64,000 nucleotides of DNA from Oscillospiraceae bacterium (GCA_015068665.1 SVKB01000012.1:1-64000); one strand, 5' to 3'. Shown: positions 17,259 to 26,533, numbered from the stretch's first letter. The notes: generated by a model not told the origin, from the letters alone. Numbers and translations: made by a program.

Positions 17259-17843
17259 TCAAAGCACCTTTTCAAGCTCTTTTTTCAATTTATCCATTGC
17301 CTTTCTGCGGTGGCTGATTTCATTCTTTTCCTCCTTGGAAATTTCTCCGAAGGTCTTTTTATATTTATCAACATAGAACATCGGATCATAGCCAAAGCCG
17401 TTATCACCGACAATTTCTTTAAGAAGCACGCCCTCACATTCGCCTTCTACTTCAATTACGGTATCATCATTTAAGATACAGCAAATGGCGCTTTTAAAGC
17501 AGGCTCTTCTGTTTTCTTCATTTTCCATCGCTTCCAAAAGCTTCAGACACCTTCCGCGATCATCAAGCCCCTCTCCGCCGTAGCGGGCAGAATAAACACC
17601 GGGGGCACCGTTTAAGGCATCCACGCAAAGACCCGAATCATCGGCAATGGTAGGAAGCTTAACTATATCATAGATTGCTTTTGCCTTTATATAGGAATTT
17701 TCCTTAAAGGTTGTTCCCGTTTCCTCTACATCACATAAAACGCCCATATCCTTTAAAGACACAGCCTCGTGACCCATCATGGAAAGGATAAGATTAAAAT
17801 CCTTGACCTTACCGGGATTTCCCGTTGCTATTACAAATTTCAT
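17259..17843 (-). CDS. rdgB: XTP/dITP pyrophosphatase (non-canonical purine NTPase)
   Basis: This house-cleaning enzyme hydrolyses deaminated purine nucleoside triphosphates. The 194-residue protein begins with the typical FVIATGNPGKVKDF motif, has ADDSGLCVDALNGAPGVYSA, and ends with the conserved GFGYDPMF and EISHRRKAM segments. Length is standard. It is the first gene of a probable transcript rdgB-dgt-dnaG-rpoD, with a good promoter 20 bases upstream of its start. Both rdgB and dgt act on nucleotide pools, so grouping with primase makes sense. Confidence 0.95.
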   Translation of the reverse strand: MKFVIATGNPGKVKDFNLILSMMGHEAVSLKDMGVLCDVEETGTTFKENSYIKAKAIYDIVKLPTIADDSGLCVDALNGAPGVYSARYGGEGLDDRGRCLKLLEAMENEENRRACFKSAICCILNDDTVIEVEGECEGVLLKEIVGDNGFGYDPMFYVDKYKKTFGEISKEEKNEISHRRKAMDKLKKELEKVL

Positions 17844-17862
17844 TTCATACCACCTCAGTTTA

Positions 17863-17891
17863 ATTTTACCAAAAAAAGCCTGAAATGTAAA
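17863..17891 (-). promoter_or_regulatory. Promoter of the rdgB-dgt-dnaG-rpoD operon
   Basis: On the minus strand TTTACA (17886-17891) is followed after 17 bases by TAAAAT (17863-17868). It lies directly upstream of the rdgB ribosome site and back-to-back with the plus-strand promoter at 17907. Confidence 0.7.
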
Positions 17892-17906
17892 GGTAATACT
17901 TAGTAT

Positions 17907-17935
17907 TTGCCAAATTTCAAAATATATGCTATAAT
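17907..17935 (+). promoter_or_regulatory. Promoter of the cell-wall hydrolase gene
   Basis: TTGCCA (17907-17912), a 17-base spacer and TATAAT (17930-17935) form a good SigA-type promoter about 56 bases upstream of the start codon at 17992. Confidence 0.75.
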
Positions 17936-17991
17936 ATTGAGGAATATTGTCATAAAATCAATTTACTGTGACATACAAAGGAGGTTTAAGT

Positions 17992-18825
17992 GTGAAAAGG
18001 CTTTTATTTGTACTTATTATATTTACTCTGCTTTTTAATTTTCCTGCAAGTGCTTATGTAAGATATGACGCCCCCTATACCCTTTTGGTTAACTCCAATA
18101 TTATAAAAACCGAAGGAAACAGTATTGTATATGATACCACAGCTTATGCACCTGTCCGCTTTTTCTTAAATGCCATTGGTATTTATGATATTCACTGGGA
18201 TGATCTTCACCGCTCGGTTACCTTTACCTGCGAGGATAAAACCGTTACCCTTTTTGAAGGTAATTCTTTGGGACTTATCAATGAAGAAACGGTTTATATA
18301 GGCGGCGGTGTGGTTTTAAGAAATGAAAGAATTTTAGTTCCTGTAAGATTTATTGCGGAGCTTTTCGGATTTTATATTGAATGGGATCCGGTTTACTATA
18401 ATGCCAATCTTATAAAAGAGGGGGTTACTGTAAACGACAGCCTTATTGAAAAAGCGTATACCTTAGAGGATTTAACCTGGCTTTACAAAATAATTGAAGC
18501 AGAAAGCAAGGGCGAACCCTTTGAGGGAAAGCTTGCGGTAGGAAGCGTGATTATGAACAGGGTAAAGCATCCGTCTTTCCCCAATACAATCAAGGAGGTT
18601 ATTTTTGATACCGCCTACGGAGTTCAGTTTCAGCCTATAAGAAATAATTCCATATACAATACTCCGTCTCTTGACAGCGTGATTGCCGGTAAGCTTGCGG
18701 CAAACGGAGCAAGACCGGTGGGAGACAGTCTTTATTTTTTAAATCCAAAAACTGCCTCCAGCTACTGGATTTTAAGAACGAGAGTTTTTTATAAGTCCAT
18801 TAACAACCATGATTTCTACAGGTAA
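17992..18825 (+). CDS. Secreted cell-wall hydrolase: copper amine oxidase-like domain plus SleB-type hydrolase domain
   Basis: The start is a GTG at 17992 behind AAAGGAGG (17976-17983), giving 277 residues. A signal peptide (LLFVLIIFTLLFNFPASA) is followed by a copper amine oxidase N-terminal-like domain (APVRFFLNAIGI, VLVPVRFIAELFG-type repeats). The C-terminal domain is hydrolase_2/SleB type (WLYKIIEAESKGEPFEGKLA, VGSVIMNRVKHPSFP). SleB-type enzymes cut the cortex or cell-wall peptidoglycan as lytic transglycosylases; the glutamate in the EAESKGE stretch is the expected catalytic residue. It stands alone between a divergent operon and a terminator. A role in germination or wall turnover is inferred. 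Confidence 0.88.
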   Translation: MKRLLFVLIIFTLLFNFPASAYVRYDAPYTLLVNSNIIKTEGNSIVYDTTAYAPVRFFLNAIGIYDIHWDDLHRSVTFTCEDKTVTLFEGNSLGLINEETVYIGGGVVLRNERILVPVRFIAELFGFYIEWDPVYYNANLIKEGVTVNDSLIEKAYTLEDLTWLYKIIEAESKGEPFEGKLAVGSVIMNRVKHPSFPNTIKEVIFDTAYGVQFQPIRNNSIYNTPSLDSVIAGKLAANGARPVGDSLYFLNPKTASSYWILRTRVFYKSINNHDFYR

Positions 18826-18828
18826 AAA

Positions 18829-18867
18829 GAGCGTTCAGTCTGTACATAGCCTGAACGCTCTTTTTTT
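18829..18867 (+). terminator. Rho-independent terminator of the cell-wall hydrolase gene
   Basis: GAGCGTTCAG pairs with CTGAACGCTC (18829-18838, 18851-18860) and is followed by seven T residues. Confidence 0.9.
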
Positions 18868-18875
18868 AAAAGGGG

Positions 18876-18962
18876 TTATTTTTTGAAAAATGAAACAATT
18901 ATCGCTCCGGGACCTGCGTAGGTACCGATAACACTTCCATTCCCGTATTCGTAACGGTGGTT
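18876..18962 (-). pseudogene. C-terminal remnant of a DegV-family gene
   Basis: Minus-strand codons from 18962 to a TAA at 18876-18878 read NHRYEYGNGSVIGTYAGPG followed by AIIVSFFKK. The GxVIGTYxGPGA pattern before a short hydrophobic end is typical of the C-terminus of DegV fatty-acid-binding proteins. Only about 28 codons remain. The upstream part has been replaced by the sirtuin gene, whose stop codon overlaps the first codon. The remnant has no start and is presumably untranslated. Confidence 0.6.
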
Positions 18963-19714
18963 CAAATATCTGTTGTCACGCTGAGCCCTTTCATTGTTTC
19001 CTTTAAAAATCTGCCGATAGGCTCTCTTATAACCAAAGCGGCATTGCTGTCATAATCGGTTGCCTGTTTATTTATAATAACAAGATGTTTACCTTTAAAA
19101 TAACCGATAAATGAGGCTGCAGGATATACGGTAAGAGAGGTACCTCCAACTATAAGCATATCCGCTTCGGAAATTGCATCAATTGCACTCTCACAAACTC
19201 CGTCAAATAACCGTTCCTCATAAAGCACAACCCGCGGTTTGACAACAGCTCCGCATTTATCACACAGGGGAACCTTACCATTATTAATACTTTCAATCGC
19301 ACTGTAATTATCATGAAAACCGTTACATTTATTACAGTAAAACTCATTTGCTCTTCCGTGAAGCTCAATCACTTTCTCCGAGCCTGCCCTTTGATGAAGA
19401 AAATCAATATTCTGAGTAATTACAGCCTTAAGCTTGCCCATTTTTTCAAGCTCTGCCAGAGCCTTATGTGCATCATTAGGCTCAACTGAAATCATAAAAT
19501 ATTTTCGGTAAAACTCATAAAAGGTAGCAGGGTCCTTCTCGAAAAAGCTTCTGCTTAGAATTTTTTCGGGTGAAATGCCAAACTCTTTAACGGTGTTATA
19601 TATACCATCGGGACTGCGGTAGTCCTTTACCCCGCTTTCAGTGGAAACCCCGGCTCCGCCAAAGAACACTATATTGTTACATTCCTTTATAAGTGAAATA
19701 AATTTATCGGTCAT
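18962..19714 (-). CDS. Sir2-family NAD-dependent protein deacylase
   Basis: Sirtuins remove acyl groups from lysines using NAD. The 250-residue protein has the NAD-binding motif FFGGAGVSTESGVKDYRS, the catalytic region ITQNIDFLHQRAGS with VIELHG (catalytic His) and a zinc site made by two CxxC pairs (YCNKCNG and LCDKCGA). Length is normal for a bacterial CobB-type enzyme. The start overlaps the end of the upstream membrane-protein gene by 11 bases, so they are co-transcribed. Targets and acyl preference cannot be told. Confidence 0.94.
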   Translation of the reverse strand: MTDKFISLIKECNNIVFFGGAGVSTESGVKDYRSPDGIYNTVKEFGISPEKILSRSFFEKDPATFYEFYRKYFMISVEPNDAHKALAELEKMGKLKAVITQNIDFLHQRAGSEKVIELHGRANEFYCNKCNGFHDNYSAIESINNGKVPLCDKCGAVVKPRVVLYEERLFDGVCESAIDAISEADMLIVGGTSLTVYPAASFIGYFKGKHLVIINKQATDYDSNAALVIREPIGRFLKETMKGLSVTTDI

Positions 19715-20465
19715 TCTTATCTTCCTTTTTCAGTTTTCTGCAATACTGAGTGCAAAGCTTATCGGTACACTCAGAGCATCTTAAATTCATATTACTGTTT
19801 TCCCAGAATCTTTCCGGATAAGTAAAAACACATATTTCCCATATCAGCCATACTATAAATGAAAAAATTACAAGAGTCCAGGAAAAAAGACTGTTCAGGG
19901 CTATTATGGGAAGAAACATCATAAGATGATCCCAGTTGAATATTCTGCAGGTAGTACAGCATCTGTTTTTCATTATAAGCCTGAAGGGACACCATATTAA
20001 AACACATATCAGGTCACATACATAAAATACAGTTGAAATAAGCACCATCACACGAGTGTCAATTGCCTCTGATATGTATAAATAGCTTATTACAAGTGTC
20101 AGAGCCACCCATATAATCATTACCTTATATGCCGCATAGGTGGTATTCTTAATATATTTTATAAGACCCCCTGCATCAATTTTTTCTTTAATGGGACGAA
20201 AGTATGCACGGAAATTCTTTTGTGATCCTATTGAAATATGAGCTTTTACGGGAATAAGCTGTAAAACCATATCATAAATCCATACCGACCATAGTATGTG
20301 AAGAGGTGAAAAGCCTTTTATAAAATTCATTCCATTTGCTGCATCAAACCATTCCGGCTTTATAAAAAAGGCATAAAATACAATTATAAGTCCGATTATT
20401 CTTCCAATCAGTCTGAAAAAATAAACCTGCCTTGTTTTCGAAATATTTGTTTTCTCCGATTTGAT
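19704..20465 (-). CDS. Cysteine-rich membrane protein of unknown function, apparently with a non-AUG start
   Basis: The first ATG of the frame (20328-20330) has no ribosome site. The open frame continues upstream for 45 codons and encodes a hydrophobic segment (LIGRIIGLIIVFYAFFI) up to a perfect AAAGGAGG at 20473-20480, seven bases before an ATC codon (20463-20465). No ATG, GTG or TTG lies between, and a promoter stands 30 bases further up. The 253-residue product has about five membrane segments, CPFRLIMKNRCCTTCRIFNW in the middle and a Cys-rich tail (CSECTDKLCTQYC) that could bind metal or an iron-sulfur cluster. The family is unknown to me. It is co-transcribed with the sirtuin. Confidence 0.72.
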   Translation of the reverse strand: MKSEKTNISKTRQVYFFRLIGRIIGLIIVFYAFFIKPEWFDAANGMNFIKGFSPLHILWSVWIYDMVLQLIPVKAHISIGSQKNFRAYFRPIKEKIDAGGLIKYIKNTTYAAYKVMIIWVALTLVISYLYISEAIDTRVMVLISTVFYVCDLICVLIWCPFRLIMKNRCCTTCRIFNWDHLMMFLPIIALNSLFSWTLVIFSFIVWLIWEICVFTYPERFWENSNMNLRCSECTDKLCTQYCRKLKKEDKNDR

Positions 20466-20498
20466 AGGTATTCCTCCTTTGGATATCTTAGTAAGCTT

Positions 20499-20527
20499 AT
20501 TCTATCACAACTGAATTTTTTTGTAAA
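20499..20527 (-). promoter_or_regulatory. Promoter of the membrane protein-sirtuin operon
   Basis: Minus-strand TTTACA (20522-20527), 17 bases, TAGAAT (20499-20504). Transcription would start near 20492, just upstream of the AAAGGAGG at 20473-20480, which supports the unusual start of the first gene. Confidence 0.65.
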
Positions 20528-20533
20528 GAAAAA

Positions 20534-20555
20534 GGAGCTGTAAATTTACAGCCCC
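20534..20555 (-). terminator. Terminator of nifJ
   Basis: The palindrome GGGGCTGTAAATTTACAGC (minus strand) followed by TCCTTTTT lies 14 bases after the nifJ stop codon. Confidence 0.8.
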
Positions 20556-20568
20556 TATATTTTATAAA

Positions 20569-23500
20569 TTATTCAGCCATTTTCTTGTAGGTTGCAAGTC
20601 TGTCAGCTAAATCTTTTTCAGCCTTTGCGAATAATTCTTCAGCGATTTCAGGATATGCTTTCTTAAGCATTAAGTATCTGTTTTCGCCTTCTAAGAATTC
20701 TCTTACTGTACCTGTAGGATCTTTGGAATCCAGAATAAACGGATTCTTACCTTCAGCCTTAAGCTGAGGATTAAATCTCCATAAGTGCCAGTAGCCTGTA
20801 GCAACTGCTTTCTTTTCTTCAAAGATTGTGTTGGACATACCAATCTTGATACCGTGGTTGATACATGGAGCGTAAGCAATAATTAAGGATGGTCCGGGAT
20901 ATGCTTCCGCTTCTCTTATAGCCTTTAAGGTCTGGTTCATATCAGCACCAAGTGCGATCTGAGCAACATATACATAGCCATAAGTTGTTGCAATCATACC
21001 AAGGTCTTTTTTCTTTGTTCTCTTACCTGCTGCAGCAAACTTAGCAACTGCACCTGTAGGAGTAGATTTAGAGGACTGACCGCCTGTGTTTGAGTAAACT
21101 TCGGTATCAACAACGAAGATATTGATGTCTTCACCGGAAGCGATAACATGGTCTAAACCGCCGTAACCGATATCGTAAGCCCATCCGTCACCACCGAATA
21201 CCCACTGAGATCTCTTGATTAAGAAGTCAGTTCTGTCAGCGATTTCCTTGATAGCAGGGTTAGACATATCAGCATCCTTGATAAGAGCGATGATGTCAGC
21301 AGCTGCTTTCTTGGAAGCTTCTGCGTTATCCTTACCTGCAATCCAAGCCTTGAATGCTTCAGCAAGCTCAGGCTTAACAGCATCCATTACGGATTCCATT
21401 CTGTTAACAAGAGTCTTTCTGATCTTGTTGTTAGCCTTAACCATACCTAAACCAAATTCAGCATTATCTTCGAATAATGAGTTAGCCCAAGCAGGACCTT
21501 TACCTTCAGCGTTCTTGCAGTATGGCATTGAAGGAGCAGAACCACCCCAGATTGAAGTACAACCTGTAGCATTTGCAACAATCATTCTGTCACCGAACAG
21601 CTGAGTGATAAGCTTGATATATGGTGTTTCACCACAACCTGCACAAGCTCCGGAGAACTCAAGCATTGGCTGTGCAAACTGAGAATTCTTTGTAGTTTTT
21701 GTAATATCGATCTGGTTCTGCTTTGAAGGAATTGTCATAGCAAAATCCCAGTTAGCTGCTTCTACATCAGCAACCTCATCGATTGGCTTCATAATAAGAG
21801 CCTTGGTCTTGGCAGGACAAACATTAGCACAAACGCCGCAGCCTAAACAGTCAAGCGGAGAAACCTGCATACGGAATGTCATATCGGCAAAGCCTGTAGC
21901 CTTAAGTGTTGTGAATGCTTCAGGTTTCTTATTGTCTTCATCTGCTGTTAAAAGAACAGGTCTTATTGCAGCGTGAGGACAAACTAATGAACACTGGTTA
22001 CACTGGATACAGTTTTCTTCAACCCATACAGGAACGTTAACTGCAACGCCTCTCTTTTCGAAACGTGAGGTTCCTGTTTCAAAGGTACCGTCTTCCATAC
22101 CAGCAAATGTGCTTACAGGTAGTTTATTACCGGCCTGAGCATTTACCGGCTCAACAATGTTCTTGATGAATGCAGGAATATCTTTTTCTTCCTTAACTTC
22201 ATCAACTGCATCCTTCCAGGAAGCAGGAACATCAATCTTCTTAAGAACGTCAATAGCACCGTCAACCGCAGCACAGTTCATATTAACGATTTCGTCACCC
22301 TTCTTACCGAAGGTCTTTTTGATAGCAGCCTTGATTAAAGCAACAGCTTCTTCAAAAGGAATAACATTGGCAAGCTTAAAGAATGCACTCTGAGTTACCA
22401 TGTTGATTCTGTTTGGACCAAGACCAACCTTAACTGCAACTTCAACAGCGTTGATTGTGTAGAAGTTGATTTCGTTTTCAGCGATGTATCTCTTAACCTT
22501 TGCAGGTAATTTTTCATCTAATTCTTCAGGAGACCATACACAGTTAAGTAAGAAGGTACCGCCCTTCTTTAAGCCTTCAAGTACATCATACTGATGAATG
22601 TAAGCAGGCTTGTGACATGCGATATAGTCAGCTTCATCAAGAAGATAGGTTGATTTGATAGGCTTTTTACCAAATCTTAAGTGAGACATTGTTACGCCAC
22701 CGGATTTCTTGGAGTCGTAATCAAAGTATGCCTGAGCATAAAGATCGGTGTTATTACCGATGATTTTGATAGCATCCTTATTAGCACCAACAGTACCGTC
22801 GGAACCGAAGCCCCAGAACTTACATCTTGTAGCACCTTCGGGAGCTGCATTGATTTTTTCAGGCATTGGAAGTGAAAGATTTGTAACATCATCGTTGATA
22901 CCGATGGTGAAGCCGTTCTTTGGTTCTTTTTCATCTAAGTTATTGAATACAGCAACTAACTGTGTAGGAGTTGTATCCTTTGAACCTAAACCGTAACGAC
23001 CGCCTACGATTACAGGAGCATTTTCCTTACCGTAGAATAAGTTACAAACATCAAGATATAAAGGTTCACCTAATGAACCGGGTTCTTTTGTTCTGTCTAA
23101 AACAGCGATCTTCTTAACGGTTGCAGGTAATACATCAAAGAAGTATTTAGCGGAGAACGGTCTGTAAAGGTGAACCTTAACAACACCAACCTTTTCGCCC
23201 TTAGCGTTTAAGTAATCAACTGTTTCTTCCAAAGCTTCACATACAGAGCCCATAGCGATGATTACCTTTTCAGCATCAGCAGCACCGTAGTAGTTGAATG
23301 GCTTATATTCTCTGCCTGTGATCTTGGAAATTTCCTTCATGTAATCATTTACAATGTCAGGAATAGCTTCATAATATTTATTGGAAGCTTCTCTGCCCTG
23401 GAAGTAGATATCAGAGTTCTGAGCTGTACCTCTTAATACAGGGTGTTCAGGATTTAAAGCGTTATCCTTGAACTGCTTTAAAGCTTCGTAATCAACTAAG

Positions 23501-24078
23501 CCCTTAAGGTCTTCATAATCCATAACTTCGATTTTCTGAATTTCATGAGAAGTTCTGAAACCGTCGAAGAAGTGTAGGAAAGGAACTCTGCCCTTAATAG
23601 ATGCAAGGTGAGCAACACCTGCTAAGTCCATAACTTCCTGAACGGAACCGGTAGCAAGCATAGCAAAACCTGTCTGACGGCAAGCCATAACGTCCTGATG
23701 GTCACCGAAAATGTTAAGAGCGTGAGCAGCAAGAGCTCTTGCACTTACATGGAATACGCAAGGTAATAATTCACCTGCGATTTTGTACATATTGGGAATC
23801 ATAAGAAGTAATCCCTGAGATGCTGTGAAGGTTGTGGTTAATGCACCAGCCTGTAAAGAACCGTGAACCGCACCTGCAGCGCCGGCTTCTGACTGCATTT
23901 CTACAACTTCAACTGTTTCGCCAAAAATGTTCTTCTGGCCTTTTGCACTCATTTCATCAACAACTTCTGCCATTGTGGATGACGGAGTGATAGGATAGAT
24001 AGCAGCAACTTCTGTAAACGCATAGGAACAATACGCTGCAGCGTTGTTACCATCCATGGTCATCATTTTTTTTGCCAT
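20569..24078 (-). CDS. nifJ: Pyruvate:ferredoxin (flavodoxin) oxidoreductase
   Basis: PFOR converts pyruvate and CoA to acetyl-CoA and CO2 while reducing ferredoxin, central to clostridial fermentation. The 1,169-residue single-chain enzyme has domain I starting AYCSYAFTEVAAIYPITPSS, and a 2[4Fe-4S] ferredoxin domain (CIQCNQCSLVCPHAA and CLGCGVCANVCPAKT). The thiamine-diphosphate domain has the extra cluster cysteines (FSGACAGCGETPYIKL), and GGDGWAYDIGYGGLDHVI follows. Length is standard. Own promoter and terminator show it is monocistronic. Many of its codons are unusually uniform, as expected for a highly expressed gene. Confidence 0.98.
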   Translation of the reverse strand: MAKKMMTMDGNNAAAYCSYAFTEVAAIYPITPSSTMAEVVDEMSAKGQKNIFGETVEVVEMQSEAGAAGAVHGSLQAGALTTTFTASQGLLLMIPNMYKIAGELLPCVFHVSARALAAHALNIFGDHQDVMACRQTGFAMLATGSVQEVMDLAGVAHLASIKGRVPFLHFFDGFRTSHEIQKIEVMDYEDLKGLVDYEALKQFKDNALNPEHPVLRGTAQNSDIYFQGREASNKYYEAIPDIVNDYMKEISKITGREYKPFNYYGAADAEKVIIAMGSVCEALEETVDYLNAKGEKVGVVKVHLYRPFSAKYFFDVLPATVKKIAVLDRTKEPGSLGEPLYLDVCNLFYGKENAPVIVGGRYGLGSKDTTPTQLVAVFNNLDEKEPKNGFTIGINDDVTNLSLPMPEKINAAPEGATRCKFWGFGSDGTVGANKDAIKIIGNNTDLYAQAYFDYDSKKSGGVTMSHLRFGKKPIKSTYLLDEADYIACHKPAYIHQYDVLEGLKKGGTFLLNCVWSPEELDEKLPAKVKRYIAENEINFYTINAVEVAVKVGLGPNRINMVTQSAFFKLANVIPFEEAVALIKAAIKKTFGKKGDEIVNMNCAAVDGAIDVLKKIDVPASWKDAVDEVKEEKDIPAFIKNIVEPVNAQAGNKLPVSTFAGMEDGTFETGTSRFEKRGVAVNVPVWVEENCIQCNQCSLVCPHAAIRPVLLTADEDNKKPEAFTTLKATGFADMTFRMQVSPLDCLGCGVCANVCPAKTKALIMKPIDEVADVEAANWDFAMTIPSKQNQIDITKTTKNSQFAQPMLEFSGACAGCGETPYIKLITQLFGDRMIVANATGCTSIWGGSAPSMPYCKNAEGKGPAWANSLFEDNAEFGLGMVKANNKIRKTLVNRMESVMDAVKPELAEAFKAWIAGKDNAEASKKAAADIIALIKDADMSNPAIKEIADRTDFLIKRSQWVFGGDGWAYDIGYGGLDHVIASGEDINIFVVDTEVYSNTGGQSSKSTPTGAVAKFAAAGKRTKKKDLGMIATTYGYVYVAQIALGADMNQTLKAIREAEAYPGPSLIIAYAPCINHGIKIGMSNTIFEEKKAVATGYWHLWRFNPQLKAEGKNPFILDSKDPTGTVREFLEGENRYLMLKKAYPEIAEELFAKAEKDLADRLATYKKMAE

Positions 24079-24134
24079 TGTAGTTTCCTCCTTGAAAATC
24101 TATATTTATCTAATGTAAATATTTAACCTTATAC

Positions 24135-24163
24135 ATTATAACACAATAGTTTCAATATTTCAA
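24135..24163 (-). promoter_or_regulatory. Promoter of nifJ
   Basis: Minus-strand TTGAAA (24158-24163), 17 bases, TATAAT (24135-24140). The -35 box lies inside the last codons of the upstream flippase gene. Confidence 0.75.
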
Positions 24164-25498
24164 ATAGTTTTTATTATTTTTTCGCATTTTCGGTAATTTA
24201 TATATAAAAAGCGATTTTTTTTTGTAAATTGTATGCCAAATCAATATACAAGTCATTAAAAAACCGCATATTTCACTTAAAACAAAGAAGAAAAGATAAC
24301 CGTTAATTCCGAACCGCGGCACAAAGAAGATTATTCCCGAAAGCTTTATAATGCCTGAAAGCATACCCGTAACAAGCGTAAAATTCTGCTTTCCTATTCC
24401 GTTTAAAATACTTGCCCCGCTCATACTCACAAATAAAAACGGCAGGCTCAGGCTGATAGCTCTTACATAAAAGGCAGAATCGTCCGAGCCATAGATACTG
24501 CGGGTAAGGGGTACTGAAAAAAGAAGAAAGAAAAAAAGAGAAAAGATTCCTGTCAGAAAGGAGCTTATAAGAACTGTTTTTGCCTTCCTTTCAAGATTTT
24601 TGGAATTTCCGCTTGCTTTTGATATTTCAGGTAAAGTAAGCACACATATTGCTCCGATTATAATCCCCGGAAAGAATACAAGCGGGGATGCCATACCCTT
24701 TATGAGACCTAAAACACTGACCCCGGCGGAATTCTCCAGACCCGAGCTTACAAGCTTTACAGGAAGAAGAATATTCTCCAGGGTGTGCAAAAAAGAGCCT
24801 ATATATCCGCCGGCGGCTATAGGAAGCGCATTTTTTATTATTTCACCGAAAAATCCGGTTTTTGTGTAATTGTTTTTAACTGAAGCCTTAGTATTTTTAT
24901 AAGCAAACAAAAGATAAAGAGTTGAAATAAACTCCCCTGCTATAATTCCTATTGTTACGGTAAAAATACCTTGCTCTAACCCTAAGGCAAAGCCCCTTTC
25001 GGCAAAGAGTATCAGAAACACAGTTCTTGTTATTTGTTCAAAAAGATTTCCGCGGGCAGGATAGCCTACCTTCAAAAGACCGTTGAAATATCCCGAAAGT
25101 GCGGAAAAAGCGCCTATTGCAGGAAAGGTTATAACAACCGCCTTTATGCTTTTTAAGGTTCGCAAATCCTTCAAGAGTATTTCGGATATATACTCGCTGA
25201 AATTAAAGAAAAAAACCGTTACGAGCAAAGAAACAGCCCCTGTTACCATAAGGGCTGTCCTTAAAATTTTATCTGAATGTCCGGGGTTTTTAGAAACCAG
25301 CTTTGATACGGTCTGACTCATACCGAAGGAGGCAAGCCCTGCCCCGAAGGTATAAACCGACAGTACAAGATGATAAAGGCCGCAGCCCTCGGCACCTGCT
25401 GTCCTTGAAAGATATATACGGAATAAAAAACCAAGTCCTTTTATAACCACCGAGGAAATAACAAGGGCACTTAGTTTTTTTATTAAAGCTTTTCTCAT
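24152..25498 (-). CDS. SpoVB/MurJ-type oligosaccharide flippase
   Basis: A 448-residue membrane protein of the MOP superfamily with about 12-14 membrane segments. It starts with the family pattern LSALVISSVVIKGLGFLFR and has GLYHLVLSVYTFGAGLASFG. SpoVB-like proteins move lipid-linked cell-wall precursors or polysaccharide units across the membrane and are common in spore-formers. The start has GAGGTG five bases upstream. It is flanked by an SGNH hydrolase gene upstream and nifJ downstream with no shared operon evidence. The exact substrate is unknown. Confidence 0.87.
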   Translation of the reverse strand: MRKALIKKLSALVISSVVIKGLGFLFRIYLSRTAGAEGCGLYHLVLSVYTFGAGLASFGMSQTVSKLVSKNPGHSDKILRTALMVTGAVSLLVTVFFFNFSEYISEILLKDLRTLKSIKAVVITFPAIGAFSALSGYFNGLLKVGYPARGNLFEQITRTVFLILFAERGFALGLEQGIFTVTIGIIAGEFISTLYLLFAYKNTKASVKNNYTKTGFFGEIIKNALPIAAGGYIGSFLHTLENILLPVKLVSSGLENSAGVSVLGLIKGMASPLVFFPGIIIGAICVLTLPEISKASGNSKNLERKAKTVLISSFLTGIFSLFFFLLFSVPLTRSIYGSDDSAFYVRAISLSLPFLFVSMSGASILNGIGKQNFTLVTGMLSGIIKLSGIIFFVPRFGINGYLFFFVLSEICGFLMTCILIWHTIYKKKSLFIYKLPKMRKNNKNYLKY

Positions 25499-25543
25499 AA
25501 ATACACCTCATATATTAAGTGTATTTTTTAAAAACCTTTCTTA

Positions 25544-26533
25544 TTACATAACCTTACCGAAAAATCCGGGAAAGGCATTATCAAGACTCATTGCATAATG
25601 CAAAAAGCCTGCATCGTTAGGATGTACCGCAGGACGGTCATAATAATAATGGATATCGTGGGGAACAAGAGCAAGGCCGTCAATATAGTAAAGATTCATA
25701 TCTACACAAAGTCCGGTAAGAGCCTCTCTTACTGAGTTAATATGAGCCTTTAAGATTTCATCCTCCCCTTCGGCTGCAAGCCACACGGGAATAATTACCT
25801 TTATATCCGCTTCGGGATAAATGCTTATAAGTTCCTCGAGATATTCTTTAGCCTTATCTCTTACGAAAGCTGCATCATTTCCGTTTCTGAAGGACATCAT
25901 AGCATCATTTATTCCGTAGGCAACGGTTATAATATCCGGTTCAAAGGAAAGCTCCTTATCAAGGCTTTTTTTATCAAACCAGTAGCCGCCGACTCCGTGA
26001 TTAAGAACATTTAAATTATACATACGCCCCAAAATTGCAGGATAGCTCATAGAGGCAGAACGGGTACACATACCCTGGGTTATGGAATCCCCTAAAGCAA
26101 GATAATTTATTTTTTCTTCCTCCACATATTCTATTTCGCCAAAGGAAAGATTTTTCAAGAAAAGACCTGCCGAAAACATCATATAGATTTCAATCTTTAC
26201 ATTTCCTTCATTTTCAACAGTGTATTCAAAATGCCCGCCCTCACAGATACCGTCTCTTAAGTCAACCTTATGTAAAATGCCGTTTTCATAGACATCGAAG
26301 CCAAGCCACTCTCTGCAGAAGCAGTCACAGACAAAATCAAAGGAAAGCTTTTTCTCACAGGTTACAAATTCCATTTTTACACCTGCAAGACTTTTCGCTC
26401 TTTTATATGTGGTTTCTTCGCTTATTTTTTTATATGTTTCAAGCTGTTTATCGGTAAAACGGCTGAGTTTTATAAGACCGTTTTCTTCCTTTACGCTTAC
26501 AACTCCTTTAAAAATCTTATTAAGATTATACAT
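25544..26533 (-). CDS. SGNH/GDSL-family hydrolase with N-terminal beta-rich domain
   Basis: The 329-residue protein has an N-terminal ~140-residue beta-sandwich-like part and a C-terminal SGNH esterase domain. Block I is YLALGDSITQG (catalytic Ser), block III GINDA, and the late block HPNDAGFLHYA supplies the catalytic His with Asp. The layout resembles carbohydrate esterase family 2/3-like enzymes that deacetylate glycans. There is no signal peptide, so it probably acts in the cytoplasm. Substrate is inferred from the fold only. The start has GAAGGGAT upstream. Confidence 0.85.
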   Translation of the reverse strand: MYNLNKIFKGVVSVKEENGLIKLSRFTDKQLETYKKISEETTYKRAKSLAGVKMEFVTCEKKLSFDFVCDCFCREWLGFDVYENGILHKVDLRDGICEGGHFEYTVENEGNVKIEIYMMFSAGLFLKNLSFGEIEYVEEEKINYLALGDSITQGMCTRSASMSYPAILGRMYNLNVLNHGVGGYWFDKKSLDKELSFEPDIITVAYGINDAMMSFRNGNDAAFVRDKAKEYLEELISIYPEADIKVIIPVWLAAEGEDEILKAHINSVREALTGLCVDMNLYYIDGLALVPHDIHYYYDRPAVHPNDAGFLHYAMSLDNAFPGFFGKVM

